From the IMG/VR virus record IMGVR_UViG_3300017917_002836, positions 1 to 42,738 of that record: a stretch of 42,738 nucleotides of DNA; one strand, written 5' to 3'. Shown in pieces: positions 16,142-22,899 of the stretch; position 1 is the first letter of the stretch, and every line of letters begins with the position of its first letter. Source of the DNA: a virus. The translations under genes were made by a program, and so were the position numbers. The notes beneath the pieces are model-generated. The model did no database searches. It was not told the DNA's origin and saw only the letters and a program-made list of their open reading frames with translations.

Positions 16142-17466
16142 CCGGCACGGTGTGGCTCGACGGCATCACCATGTCGTTCGAGGCTGCACTCGCCACCGCC
16201 GGCGGCCCGTACGCGCAGTGGGGCGTCGAGGCGTACGGGTGGGGCCTCGGGCAGTGGGGCCCCGGCGCGAGCTACGTCGACCTCTCCAGCCGGTTGCGGC
16301 GCTGGTCGACGAGCCGCGTGTTCCGCGACGACTCCACCTGGGGCGGCGGTACCGGCCAGGTGTCCCTGACCAACCAGGACGGGTACCTGTCCGGGGACAA
16401 CCCGGGCAGCCCGTACGTCGTCGGTGGCCTGTCGAGCATGCTGCCGTGGCGGCCGGCCCGGGTCCGCATCGGCTACGCCGGCGTGACCTACGACGTCGCC
16501 ACCATGCTGACCGGCACGTGGCAGGACGCCTCGCCGTCACCGGCGCCCGCCAGTGGCGGCGCCGCCCTGGTCGGCCTGCCACTCAGGGACGAGTGGGCGC
16601 GGCTGGCCCTCGCCCCGGCACCAGGCGCAGCATCCGCGGGCGCCGGTGACCACTTCGGGCCGCGACTGCACCGGATCCTCGACGCGGCCGGGCATCGCGG
16701 GGGCCGCGACTGCGACGTCGGCAACACGACCATGCAGGCCACGACGCTCACGACACAGGTCCTGCAGGAGGTGGCGCTCACCGCGGCATCCGAGGGTGCC
16801 CTCGCCCGGGTGTGGGTGGACGCATCCGGCACGATCGTCGCCCGCGACGGGCGCTGCCTCATCGAGGACACACGGTCGGGCACCGTGCAGGCCACCTTTA
16901 CCGACCAGGTCGTACTGGGCGACGTCACACAGGTCCCGTACATCACGTACCGCAAGACACCGCCCGGCACGAGCCTGCACACCGGCGCGATCTATCAGCG
17001 GGTGGGCGGCGGCACGGCTCAGGCGTACCGGGACACGTCCGCGTCGGCCCTGGTCGGTGGCGGCGGGCTCTGGACGAAACGCAGCGACCTGGTCTGTGAG
17101 ACCGACGCGCAGGCCCTGACGTCCGCGAAGATGCGGGTCGCGCTGGACTCCGTCGCATCGGACGCGGTCACCGAGGTGACCGTCGCGCCGCGCGCCCTGT
17201 CGTGCACCCGGCTGCCGACGATCCTGTCGCTGCGCGAGCTCGACCTGGTCCAGCACATCCGGCATGCGCCAGGCGGCTACACCGTCACCCGGCCATGCCA
17301 CATCGCTGGGATCTCGCACGACTGGGACGTACGCGGCAGGTGGCGGGTCACATTCAAGCTGACGGATGCGACGGTGCCGTACTCGTACTCCGGATCGCTC
17401 TGGGGTTTTGGCACCTGGGGGACGTCGTCATCGGATCCGACGGCATGCAAATGGGTACCGGGCTGA
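16138..17466 (+). CDS. Minor tail protein (tail tip/hub)
   Basis: A 442-residue protein overlapping the tape measure stop by ATGA. It has a Trp/Gly-rich beta N-terminus (YGWGLGQWGPGASYVDLSSR, TGQVSLTNQDGYLSG), and a C-terminal section with LSLRELDLVQHIRHAPGGY and a final beta strand pattern, resembling distal tail or hub proteins. Only this and the next gene cover the tail tip, so one polypeptide may combine roles split between two proteins in other siphoviruses. Confidence 0.7.
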   Translation: MTGTVWLDGITMSFEAALATAGGPYAQWGVEAYGWGLGQWGPGASYVDLSSRLRRWSTSRVFRDDSTWGGGTGQVSLTNQDGYLSGDNPGSPYVVGGLSSMLPWRPARVRIGYAGVTYDVATMLTGTWQDASPSPAPASGGAALVGLPLRDEWARLALAPAPGAASAGAGDHFGPRLHRILDAAGHRGGRDCDVGNTTMQATTLTTQVLQEVALTAASEGALARVWVDASGTIVARDGRCLIEDTRSGTVQATFTDQVVLGDVTQVPYITYRKTPPGTSLHTGAIYQRVGGGTAQAYRDTSASALVGGGGLWTKRSDLVCETDAQALTSAKMRVALDSVASDAVTEVTVAPRALSCTRLPTILSLRELDLVQHIRHAPGGYTVTRPCHIAGISHDWDVRGRWRVTFKLTDATVPYSYSGSLWGFGTWGTSSSDPTACKWVPG

Positions 17467-17476
17467 GGGGGAAGCT

Positions 17477-18112
17477 ATGGCTGGCGGCGACTATTCGGCG
17501 TTGACTCCGGTCGTTCCGGGGGCCGTGACGGAGCAGTGGGGCCTCGATGTCCGCGACTCTGTGGTGCTGCGTTTCGCCTCTGCAGCCGCACGCTCCGCGG
17601 CACTTGCAGCGCTGGGTGCCGGCGACGAGGGCATGGTGTCGTACCTCAAGGACACCAACACGCTGCAGGTCTGGGACGGTACCAACTGGGTATCTCCCGC
17701 GTCGCTGAAACTAGGATCCTCGACCTGGACGTCTCAGACGTCCGCGACGACCACGGAGACGATCGTGTCCGGGTCGTCGACGACCGTCACGATGCTCGCG
17801 GGCCGCCGCTACCTGGTGACGGTGTCGAGCATGTACTCGTCCAACACGGCCGGCGACAACGTCGCGCTGCGGCTGCGCCACGCGGCCGGTGCCAGCGTCA
17901 CGAACACGGGGACGCTGGCGTACGACGTGACCGGCACGTCGGCCGGGAACTACGTGGTCCCAGCGACGTTCAGCTATGAAGCATCCGGTATTGCCGCAGG
18001 TCAGCGCACATGGGGCCTGTTTGTCGTCCGCTACGGCGGGTCCGGCACGGTGTCCGCCGGCAACGCTGTCAACTCCAACAACTCGCTGATCATCACGGAT
18101 ATCGGGGTGTGA
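17477..18112 (+). CDS. Tail fibre/minor tail protein
   Basis: A 211-residue protein with ATG and a GAGGGGGAAG ribosome site. The start contains a peptide usual in tail proteins (MVSYLKDTNTLQVWDGTNW around residues 50-70). The rest is Ser/Thr/Gly-rich beta structure (SGSSTTVTMLAGRRYLVTVSS) ending in NSNNSLIITDIGV, like receptor-facing trimer-type domains. It is the best candidate for host recognition. Confidence 0.65.
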   Translation: MAGGDYSALTPVVPGAVTEQWGLDVRDSVVLRFASAAARSAALAALGAGDEGMVSYLKDTNTLQVWDGTNWVSPASLKLGSSTWTSQTSATTTETIVSGSSTTVTMLAGRRYLVTVSSMYSSNTAGDNVALRLRHAAGASVTNTGTLAYDVTGTSAGNYVVPATFSYEASGIAAGQRTWGLFVVRYGGSGTVSAGNAVNSNNSLIITDIGV

Positions 18113-18115
18113 CAG

Positions 18116-18370
18116 GTGACTGGCTGGACATACGAGATCATCGATGATTGCGGCACGATGCGGGCCTTCGGTACAGCCGCCGCTGGCGACATCACCCATC
18201 ACGGTGACGACTGCGCCCGCGCAGCTGCGGAGCTCATGTCCGCCGGCCTGGTCCCGGCTGTCACCCAGTACCTGCCGGAGGACCGGATGGGCTGGCAGCT
18301 GCGCGTCTGGGTGGGCGCGGACGGTAGCCGCCCACAGCGGGCTCCGGACGTCACCGTGCCGGTCGCATGA
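18116..18370 (+). CDS. Hypothetical small protein between tail and lysis genes
   Basis: An 84-residue protein, GTG start three bases after the fibre stop, with a CAGG element upstream. It begins TGWTYEIIDDCGTMRAFG and has a Cys-containing HHGDDCARAAAELMSAG segment. No family recognised. Its stop overlaps the SGNH hydrolase ATG, so it belongs to the same operon. Confidence 0.6.
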   Translation: MTGWTYEIIDDCGTMRAFGTAAAGDITHHGDDCARAAAELMSAGLVPAVTQYLPEDRMGWQLRVWVGADGSRPQRAPDVTVPVA

Positions 18371-19032
18371 TCCGCCGTACTGCGGCGGTCCTCGCCGCAC
18401 TCCTGGTCGTGGCCATCGTCACCTCCGGTGCCCCAACCGCCGCGGCCGCGCCGACGCGCGTGGTCCTCGCCGGCGACAGCATCGCCGACGGAGGCTGGCA
18501 GGGCGGCGGTGTCCGCATCGCCGACCGGATCGCGGACCGAACCTGGGGGCAGGACCATGCCCGCATGTCCACGGTCACGGAGGGCGGCATGTGCCTGGTC
18601 GCGACCGGCTGCGCGGGTGCGCCGCTGGTGGGCCGGTGGGCCGGGATCCTCGCCGCGGACCCCTCGACCGTGATCGTCCTGGCGGGCACCAACGACCTCG
18701 GCCGGAGCCTCGGCGACGACGTGCTGCAGGCGGCGTACACCCAGCTCGTCGACCAGGCCGCCGCGGCCGGGGTGCGGATGCTGCTGTGCACGATCCCGCC
18801 GCGGACTGAGGACCAGTGGCCGTCCTACTGGTGGTGGGGACCACAGCGCGAGCGCGTCAACACCTGGCTACGGGCCACCTACCCGGACGACCTGGTCGAC
18901 GTCGACGCCGTGCTCCGCCGCCCGGACGGGTGGGCCGACCCGGCATGGATGCGCCCCGGCGACCCGGTCCACCCCTCGTGGGTCGGGGCCGTGCGAATGT
19001 CGGACGCCGTACCCCTCGGGAGGATCCAGTGA
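18367..19032 (+). CDS. Secreted SGNH/GDSL hydrolase
   Basis: A 221-residue protein with a clear signal peptide: MIRR, a hydrophobic core to about residue 22 and a likely cut near AAAAP at 25-29. The mature part has SGNH blocks: GDSIAD (Ser38), GTND at 107-110 (Asn109) and DPVH at 199-202 (Asp199, His202). It is expected to cleave esters outside the membrane, for example acyl groups on cell-wall polymers or lipids. It lies next to the endolysin, so a role in lysis or envelope opening is likely. The oxyanion Gly block (near GGMC or AGAPLVG) is less certain. Confidence 0.85.
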   Translation: MIRRTAAVLAALLVVAIVTSGAPTAAAAPTRVVLAGDSIADGGWQGGGVRIADRIADRTWGQDHARMSTVTEGGMCLVATGCAGAPLVGRWAGILAADPSTVIVLAGTNDLGRSLGDDVLQAAYTQLVDQAAAAGVRMLLCTIPPRTEDQWPSYWWWGPQRERVNTWLRATYPDDLVDVDAVLRRPDGWADPAWMRPGDPVHPSWVGAVRMSDAVPLGRIQ

Positions 19033-19754
19033 GCTGGCGCGTCGCGGCCAGCCTGCTGACGCTGCAACATCAGCTCGACGCCGCGTACCCAGACCGGTCC
19101 AGGGCGAGTGACGGCACGATCGGGGACGCGGCACACCAGGCGCAGGTTTCCGACCACAACCCCGACTCGGCCGGCGTCGTGCGTGCCCTGGACGTCACCC
19201 ACGACCCGGCGCACGGCTGCGACATCGACGCCCTGTCCGACGCGCTCGTGGAGAGCAGGGACGACCGGATCTCGTACGTGATCGCCAACCGGCTCATCAC
19301 GGGCCCGGAGCACGGGTGGCAGTGGACGGACTACGACGGGTCCGACCCGCACACCAACCACCTGCACCTGTCCGTGGTGGCAGACGCCCGGGCGGACGAC
19401 CGCCGCCCGTGGACCATCGGAGGAGACGTGGCACTCACCGACCAGCAGAATGCCTGGCTCTCGGAGACCATCGAGATCCTGCGCGCGCTGGCGCAAGGCA
19501 AGGAAAAGACCTGGAGCCAGCCGGTCAAGGCGCAGGCGCAGCTCAACGCGATGTCGGCCCAGGTCGCCCAGCTGGCCGCGCGCCCGGCCGCAGCGCTGTC
19601 CGAGGATCAGCTCGCCGCGGTCGGCGCCGCGGCGGCATCCCAGGCAGCCACGATCGTCGGCGAGCGCCTCGAAGAGGTCGAGCGCCGCCTCGACCTGCTC
19701 ATCGCGTCCCGGGTCGCGGCGGCCGGCGCGGAGTCGGATGCTCTGACGCCATGA
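19029..19754 (+). CDS. Endolysin, M15/VanY-type peptidase with coiled-coil tail
   Basis: A 241-residue protein. The first ~125 residues carry the zinc peptidase signature: SDHNP (His43), ALDVTHDP (Asp55) and NHLHLSV (His111/His113). This cuts peptidoglycan stem peptides or cross-links. The rest is a helical, charged tail (QAQLNAMSAQVAQLAARP, GERLEEVERRLDLLIASR) with no recognised wall-binding repeat. GTGA coupling to the SGNH hydrolase and ATGA to the next membrane protein define a lysis operon. Confidence 0.85.
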   Translation: MSWRVAASLLTLQHQLDAAYPDRSRASDGTIGDAAHQAQVSDHNPDSAGVVRALDVTHDPAHGCDIDALSDALVESRDDRISYVIANRLITGPEHGWQWTDYDGSDPHTNHLHLSVVADARADDRRPWTIGGDVALTDQQNAWLSETIEILRALAQGKEKTWSQPVKAQAQLNAMSAQVAQLAARPAAALSEDQLAAVGAAAASQAATIVGERLEEVERRLDLLIASRVAAAGAESDALTP

Positions 19755-20065
19755 CACCGCTGGAGATCGTCGGTGCGGCGTCGGCGGCCGCCGGCGCGGT
19801 GACGTCCGTCTCCGGTCTCGCGCTGCTGATCGTCCGGGGCGAGCGCCGGACTCGGCGGGCAGTCAACCGCATCGTCGGAGACGGGGTGACGCCGGCCGCA
19901 CTCGACCGCCTGGACGCGTTGGAGATCGGTATCGAGGGGATCAGGCGGCAGCTGTCGCCCGACCATGGCGGCAGCCTGCACGACGTCGTGGTGGAGATCC
20001 GGACCCTGGTCCGGGACCAGGGGCGCCGCCTCGACGATCACATCGCGAGCCCACACCTGAGATGA
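19751..20065 (+). CDS. Single-TM membrane protein, holin/spanin-type candidate
   Basis: A 104-residue protein with one N-terminal membrane segment (residues ~4-28, EIVGAASAAAGAVTSVSGLALLIV) followed by RGERRTRRAVNRI and a charged helical tail ending DQGRRLDDHIASPHLR. The topology resembles DUF2746-like proteins found beside actinophage lysins. It could be a holin or a lysis regulator; one membrane span alone does not decide this. Confidence 0.65.
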   Translation: MTPLEIVGAASAAAGAVTSVSGLALLIVRGERRTRRAVNRIVGDGVTPAALDRLDALEIGIEGIRRQLSPDHGGSLHDVVVEIRTLVRDQGRRLDDHIASPHLR

Positions 20066-20073
20066 GGAGCATC

Positions 20074-20352
20074 ATGCAGAAGCCAAGCCTCGGTCGAATC
20101 GTGATCGTCCCGGTCGACCGGACGTGCAACAACGGCGCCGACGTCGCGCCCGCGATCATCACCCGCGTGTGGTCAGATGAGCTGCTCAACGTTCGGGTGC
20201 TGCTCGACGGCGACGTCATCGACTGGAAGACCTCGATCAAGCTGTACGAGTCGCCCGAGGCTCTCGCCGAGGCGCACGTACAGCGTGACGAGGCGCACCC
20301 TCACATGGTCGGCACGCCGTTCTTCGGCGCGTACTGGCCGCCGCGGGTCTGA
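20074..20352 (+). CDS. Conserved small phage protein in lysis region
   Basis: A 92-residue soluble protein (MQKPSLGRIVIVPVDR, APAIITRVWSDELLNVRVLLDG, a terminal FFGAYWPPRV). I recognise the pattern as a recurring small protein of actinophages with a compact beta fold, function unknown. ATG at 20074 follows GAGGAGC; ATG at 20062 overlaps the upstream stop and is the alternative start. Confidence 0.65.
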   Translation: MQKPSLGRIVIVPVDRTCNNGADVAPAIITRVWSDELLNVRVLLDGDVIDWKTSIKLYESPEALAEAHVQRDEAHPHMVGTPFFGAYWPPRV

Positions 20353-20594
20353 TGTACACCGCGATCTGGGTGATCCTGGCGCTCGTTGGCGGCGGTACCG
20401 AGCTGGTAGCCCTGCTGAACAAGAAGTCCGGCGACACCCTGTCCGAGCACGTCTGGAAGATCGCCCGTGTCGACGACCCGCGGCCGACCCCGCTGGTGTG
20501 GGCGATCCGGGCCGTGATCGCGCTTGTCATGATCTGGCTGGCGGGGCATTTCTCGCTCGGTTGGTGGACGCCATCCGATCCGTGGCCTGGCTGA
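20352..20594 (+). CDS. Two-TM membrane protein, holin candidate
   Basis: An 80-residue protein with two hydrophobic segments, residues ~4-23 (AIWVILALVGGGTELVALL) and ~48-68 (LVWAIRAVIALVMIWLAGHF), separated by a charged loop with SEHVWKIARVDD. Size, topology and position after the endolysin fit a small class II holin. It is the last gene of the rightward late operon before a double terminator. Confidence 0.7.
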   Translation: MYTAIWVILALVGGGTELVALLNKKSGDTLSEHVWKIARVDDPRPTPLVWAIRAVIALVMIWLAGHFSLGWWTPSDPWPG

Positions 20595-20625
20595 CCCCCG
20601 TAGACAGCTGTCCCCGCAGTTGGAC

Positions 20626-20658
20626 GTCTCCCATCCTCTGACCCCCGGGATGGGAGAC
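20626..20658. terminator. Terminator hairpin 1 at end of late operon
   Basis: GTCTCCCATCC (20626-20636) and GGATGGGAGAC (20648-20658) form a perfect 11-bp stem with an 11-nt loop. It lies between convergent transcription units, the rightward late genes and the leftward accessory genes. Confidence 0.75.
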
Positions 20659-20672
20659 ACCTCCGTAGTGAT

Positions 20673-20707
20673 GCGCCCCCGTCCCGGTGATCCCGGGGCG
20701 GGGGCGC
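20673..20707. terminator. Terminator hairpin 2, strong GC stem
   Basis: GCGCCCCCGTCCCGG (20673-20687) pairs with CCGGGGCGGGGGCGC (20693-20707): 15 pairs, one of them G-U, around a 5-nt loop. Works in either direction and forms a double terminator with the hairpin 15 bp upstream. An almost identical copy occurs at 21594-21627. Confidence 0.8.
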
Positions 20708-20727
20708 CTCGTCGTTGCTGGGGTAGG

Positions 20728-21528
20728 TCACCATCCGGTGGCCGCCGCCCGAGGTCGAGACAGCCGCCACGCGTCTACGGTGGCAACACGCCAGCGCCTG
20801 TCCTCGTCTGCCACTGGACCTTCGCCGCGGCTGACGTGGGAGCGCCAGCCAGACGCCGAGAGGCGGGCCCGCTCGGCGGCCTGCTGCGCGTCCAGGAGTG
20901 CGCCGCCCCACTCGATGTCCTGCTCGCTGAGCGTGGCAGCGATGGCGTCGCGTCGGTCGAGGTACATGCGGGCGATCTCGGGCGGGTCGTAGTCGGCGAA
21001 CGTAACCCGGTAGATGTCCCGAGCCTTGATCAGCCGGGTGTCGGGGTTTGGCTGGTCAAGGAGGCGCAGAGCCGAATCGCGGGCGATGCGGAGTGCCGCG
21101 TCCGCCACGGTCTCCCCTGTGTCCCATGTGATCGTTCCGGCAGCGATGCCGAGTCCGAGCGTGGCGGCGATCATGGGAGCTGCCGCCCATGCCGCCTGAT
21201 GGAGTGCCTCGGCGCGCTCGTGTTGCCCGGCCACGCCGGCGAGCTGGAGCGCGAGCTGCTCGGCGCCACCGCGGGCGGCTATGGCGTAGTAGCCGACCTG
21301 GCCGACCAGGTGTCGGCTGTCTTCGGAGGTACCGACGTACCGCCAGGAGCCGGGGGCGGAGACCTGGTAGACGCCTTCGTCGGAGTCGCCGTTGAGGTGC
21401 TGGTGCCGGCGGATTGCGGTGGCGGTGTTGGTCCAGCGCTCGATGGCGCGCTTGCGGTCGAGGGCGACGCGGCGGGTGTGACGGACGAAGGGGTGGATGG
21501 GGCCGGTGATCGTCATGTCGCTTGTCAT
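20728..21528 (-). CDS. Hypothetical protein, accessory block
   Basis: A 266-residue protein, family not recognised. It has a basic N-terminus (HPFVRHTRRVALDRKRAIERW), a short hydrophobic AAPMIAATLGLGIAAG segment near residue 120, and a helical Asp/Arg-rich C-terminal half. ATG at 21528 is chosen because a TATGCT -10-like hexamer lies 7-12 bases upstream with no ribosome site, which fits a leaderless message; GTG at 21534 is the in-frame alternative. It is bounded by two nearly identical terminators, so it forms its own transcription unit. Confidence 0.6.
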   Translation of the reverse strand: MTSDMTITGPIHPFVRHTRRVALDRKRAIERWTNTATAIRRHQHLNGDSDEGVYQVSAPGSWRYVGTSEDSRHLVGQVGYYAIAARGGAEQLALQLAGVAGQHERAEALHQAAWAAAPMIAATLGLGIAAGTITWDTGETVADAALRIARDSALRLLDQPNPDTRLIKARDIYRVTFADYDPPEIARMYLDRRDAIAATLSEQDIEWGGALLDAQQAAERARLSASGWRSHVSRGEGPVADEDRRWRVATVDAWRLSRPRAAATGW

Positions 21529-21532
21529 ACTC

Positions 21533-21576
21533 ACAGCATACAGCAGAAACGCTGTAATACATCAGACTTGCTGTAG
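21533..21576 (-). promoter_or_regulatory. Promoter/operator region with ACAGC repeats
   Basis: TACAGC (21539-21544) and GCTGTA (21551-21556) form a dyad with a 6-bp spacer, flanked by an additional ACAGCA at 21533 and GCTGTA at 21570. A leftward -10-like TATGCT (21540-21535) lies inside. The AT-rich stretch stands out from its surroundings. This looks like a regulated, leaderless promoter for the leftward gene. Confidence 0.5.
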
Positions 21577-21593
21577 TGTCACCCGAACGAGTA

Positions 21594-21627
21594 CGCCCCC
21601 CGTCCCGGTGATCCCGGGGCGGGGGCG
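21594..21627. terminator. Near-duplicate of terminator hairpin 2
   Basis: CG, a bulged C, CCCCCGTCCCGG (to 21608) pairs with CCGGGGCGGGGGCG (21614-21627). It differs from 20673-20707 by one extra C and the flanks, and the adjoining bases (CTTCGTCGT against CCTCGTCGT) also match. It ends the leftward ribbon-helix-helix gene. Confidence 0.72.
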
Positions 21628-21645
21628 CTTCGTCGTGTGCGGGGG

Positions 21646-22560
21646 TCAGGGCCGCAGGGTGTCCGACGGCCACCGCTCGGATGACCACCGCGCTACCCAC
21701 TGCGCGGCCTGCATCGCTGCGTCTACCAGCTCCTGGTCGAGATCCGAGTATGGCCCCAACGGGACCACGACGTCCGCGAGCCGGTACCGAGGTGACGCAC
21801 TCCAGCGCGGGAGTGTCTCCGTGTTCGCCAGTACCCAGCTGGCCAGCTGGGCGGCGTAGTCCTCTATCTGACCACGGCCCGGTCGGGAGCCATGGTCCTC
21901 GGAGACCATTTTCGTGAGGACGTCGGCGATGACATCCTCACGGCGCACAGCGCCGTGAGAGGCGAGGAGCTGTGCGTAGGCGAGGATCTCCGTGCGCTGC
22001 TCCGGGCCCAGTCCTTCCGGCTCCTGTGTGAGTCCGGCCGTCACGTACCTGCGGATCAGCTCAGTCCGGTCGATGCCAGCCAGCTCGGCGCGGCGTGTCA
22101 GCTCGTCGAGCTGCTCTTCGGGGATGCGGACCTGGATCTTCGGCCCGATCGAGGGACGGCCGGTGCTGTGGCGTACCTCGGCGGGAGCGCTGGTGCGGCT
22201 GGCTGCCAGGGTCCGGATCGCACTGACGGCGTCCTGGCCGATCACCTTGGCGTTTGTGCAGCCACGGTCCGTGTGGGCCTGGAAGGCCGCCTGCAGCAGG
22301 CCGCTCGCGGCGACGCGCTCGCATACGTCCCCAGCCTCGCCCTTGGTGATAGGGCCCAGCGGGATGACGATCTGCGTGTCGCCGGCCGGCACCTCGACCG
22401 GTGGGACCAAAGCGGTGGCGCGCACGTCGTAGATGTCGACGTGCGCGCCCGACTCGCGGGTAGCGTGCTGGCTGACGCTGACGCGGGCGCGGAGGACGAG
22501 GTAGTACTCGTGGCCGTCTGGGCGGTTGGTGACGCTGATGTCGGTGCGGCTGCCAGTCAT
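21646..22560 (-). CDS. Ribbon-helix-helix DNA-binding protein with large flanking domains
   Basis: A 304-residue protein. A central segment at about 155-195 (IGPKIQVRIPEEQLDELTRRAEL...RTELIRRYVTAGL) has the strand-helix-helix pattern of CopG/Arc repressors. The N-terminal ~110 residues (YYLVLRARVSVS, IVIPLGPITKGEAGD) are beta-rich and unrecognised; the C-terminus is helical. ATG at 22560 has GGAGGA 5 bp upstream; longer starts are rejected because they read through the operator. The 13-bp inverted repeats in its promoter suggest autoregulation. It probably controls the transfer-like genes nearby. Confidence 0.75.
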   Translation of the reverse strand: MTGSRTDISVTNRPDGHEYYLVLRARVSVSQHATRESGAHVDIYDVRATALVPPVEVPAGDTQIVIPLGPITKGEAGDVCERVAASGLLQAAFQAHTDRGCTNAKVIGQDAVSAIRTLAASRTSAPAEVRHSTGRPSIGPKIQVRIPEEQLDELTRRAELAGIDRTELIRRYVTAGLTQEPEGLGPEQRTEILAYAQLLASHGAVRREDVIADVLTKMVSEDHGSRPGRGQIEDYAAQLASWVLANTETLPRWSASPRYRLADVVVPLGPYSDLDQELVDAAMQAAQWVARWSSERWPSDTLRP

Positions 22561-22580
22561 CGTGTCCTCCGTCGTTCGTT

Positions 22581-22624
22581 GTTTCGTACGTCCAAAATCT
22601 AGCACAGTTTCGGACGTACGAAAC
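22581..22624 (-). promoter_or_regulatory. Operator-promoter with 13-bp inverted repeats
   Basis: GTTTCGTACGTCC (22581-22593) and GGACGTACGAAAC (22612-22624) are perfect inverted copies, 31 bp centre to centre, or about three helical turns. A leftward extended -10-like TGCTAGATT lies between the arms. A dimeric regulator bound to both arms would cover the promoter. The adjacent ribbon-helix-helix gene is the likely source of the regulator. Confidence 0.7.
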
Positions 22625-22677
22625 TCCGTCACCCGATCACGACCAGCGCGAGCCACCGCGGTCTCCTATCTCCTGTC

Positions 22678-22695
22678 GTACCGTGCCGGTACTCT
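22678..22695 (+). promoter_or_regulatory. Putative leaderless promoter with dyad
   Basis: GTACC (22678-22682) and GGTAC (22688-22692) form a small dyad that overlaps TACTCT (22690-22695), a -10-like hexamer 7 bp before the ATG at 22702. No convincing -35 box. It would drive the small rightward gene in the opposite direction to the ribbon-helix-helix gene. Confidence 0.4.
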
Positions 22696-22701
22696 GTGTG
22701 T

Positions 22702-22899
22702 ATGCCAACGCAGCAGGAGGTCGACGCCGCGGTCGCTCGCTATGTCGACCGGTGCGCGGATTTTGCGATGCTCGCAGCAGCTGCGGGTGTCGACCCGGCT
22801 GAGATTCGTCGTCGGGTCGACCTCGGGATCGCCGAGGGGCAGCGCTCATATGAGCTGCGCAGCTCATATGAGCGTGACTTCGGCACCCAAGCTGCCTGA
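22702..22899 (+). CDS. Small helical protein, convergent with the translocase gene
   Basis: A 65-residue protein (MPTQQEVDAAVARYVDR, DFAMLAAAAGVDPAEIRRRVD) with a helix-turn-helix-like central pattern. The last third is encoded by a 32-bp perfect palindrome and reads SYELRSSYER. It lies between two leftward genes and is the only rightward gene in this block. Function unknown; a small regulator is plausible. GTG at 22696 is an alternative start. Confidence 0.5.
   Translation: MPTQQEVDAAVARYVDRCADFAMLAAAAGVDPAEIRRRVDLGIAEGQRSYELRSSYERDFGTQAA
22843..22874. repeat. 32-bp perfect palindrome made of two 12-bp palindromes
   Basis: The left arm is CGCTCATATGAGCTGC and the right arm is its exact complement. 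It contains GCTCATATGAGC twice, each itself a perfect palindrome, 18 bp apart. It lies at the 3' end of the small rightward gene and 26 bp past the stop of the FtsK-like gene. It could be a bidirectional terminator, but the internal double palindrome is more like two protein-binding sites. Confidence 0.75.

Noticed and set aside
20728-22899. Toxin-antitoxin pair (RHH protein with neighbour)
   Set aside because: The RHH protein is 304 residues with large extra domains, the neighbouring genes are not in a tight two-gene operon, and no toxin family is recognised.
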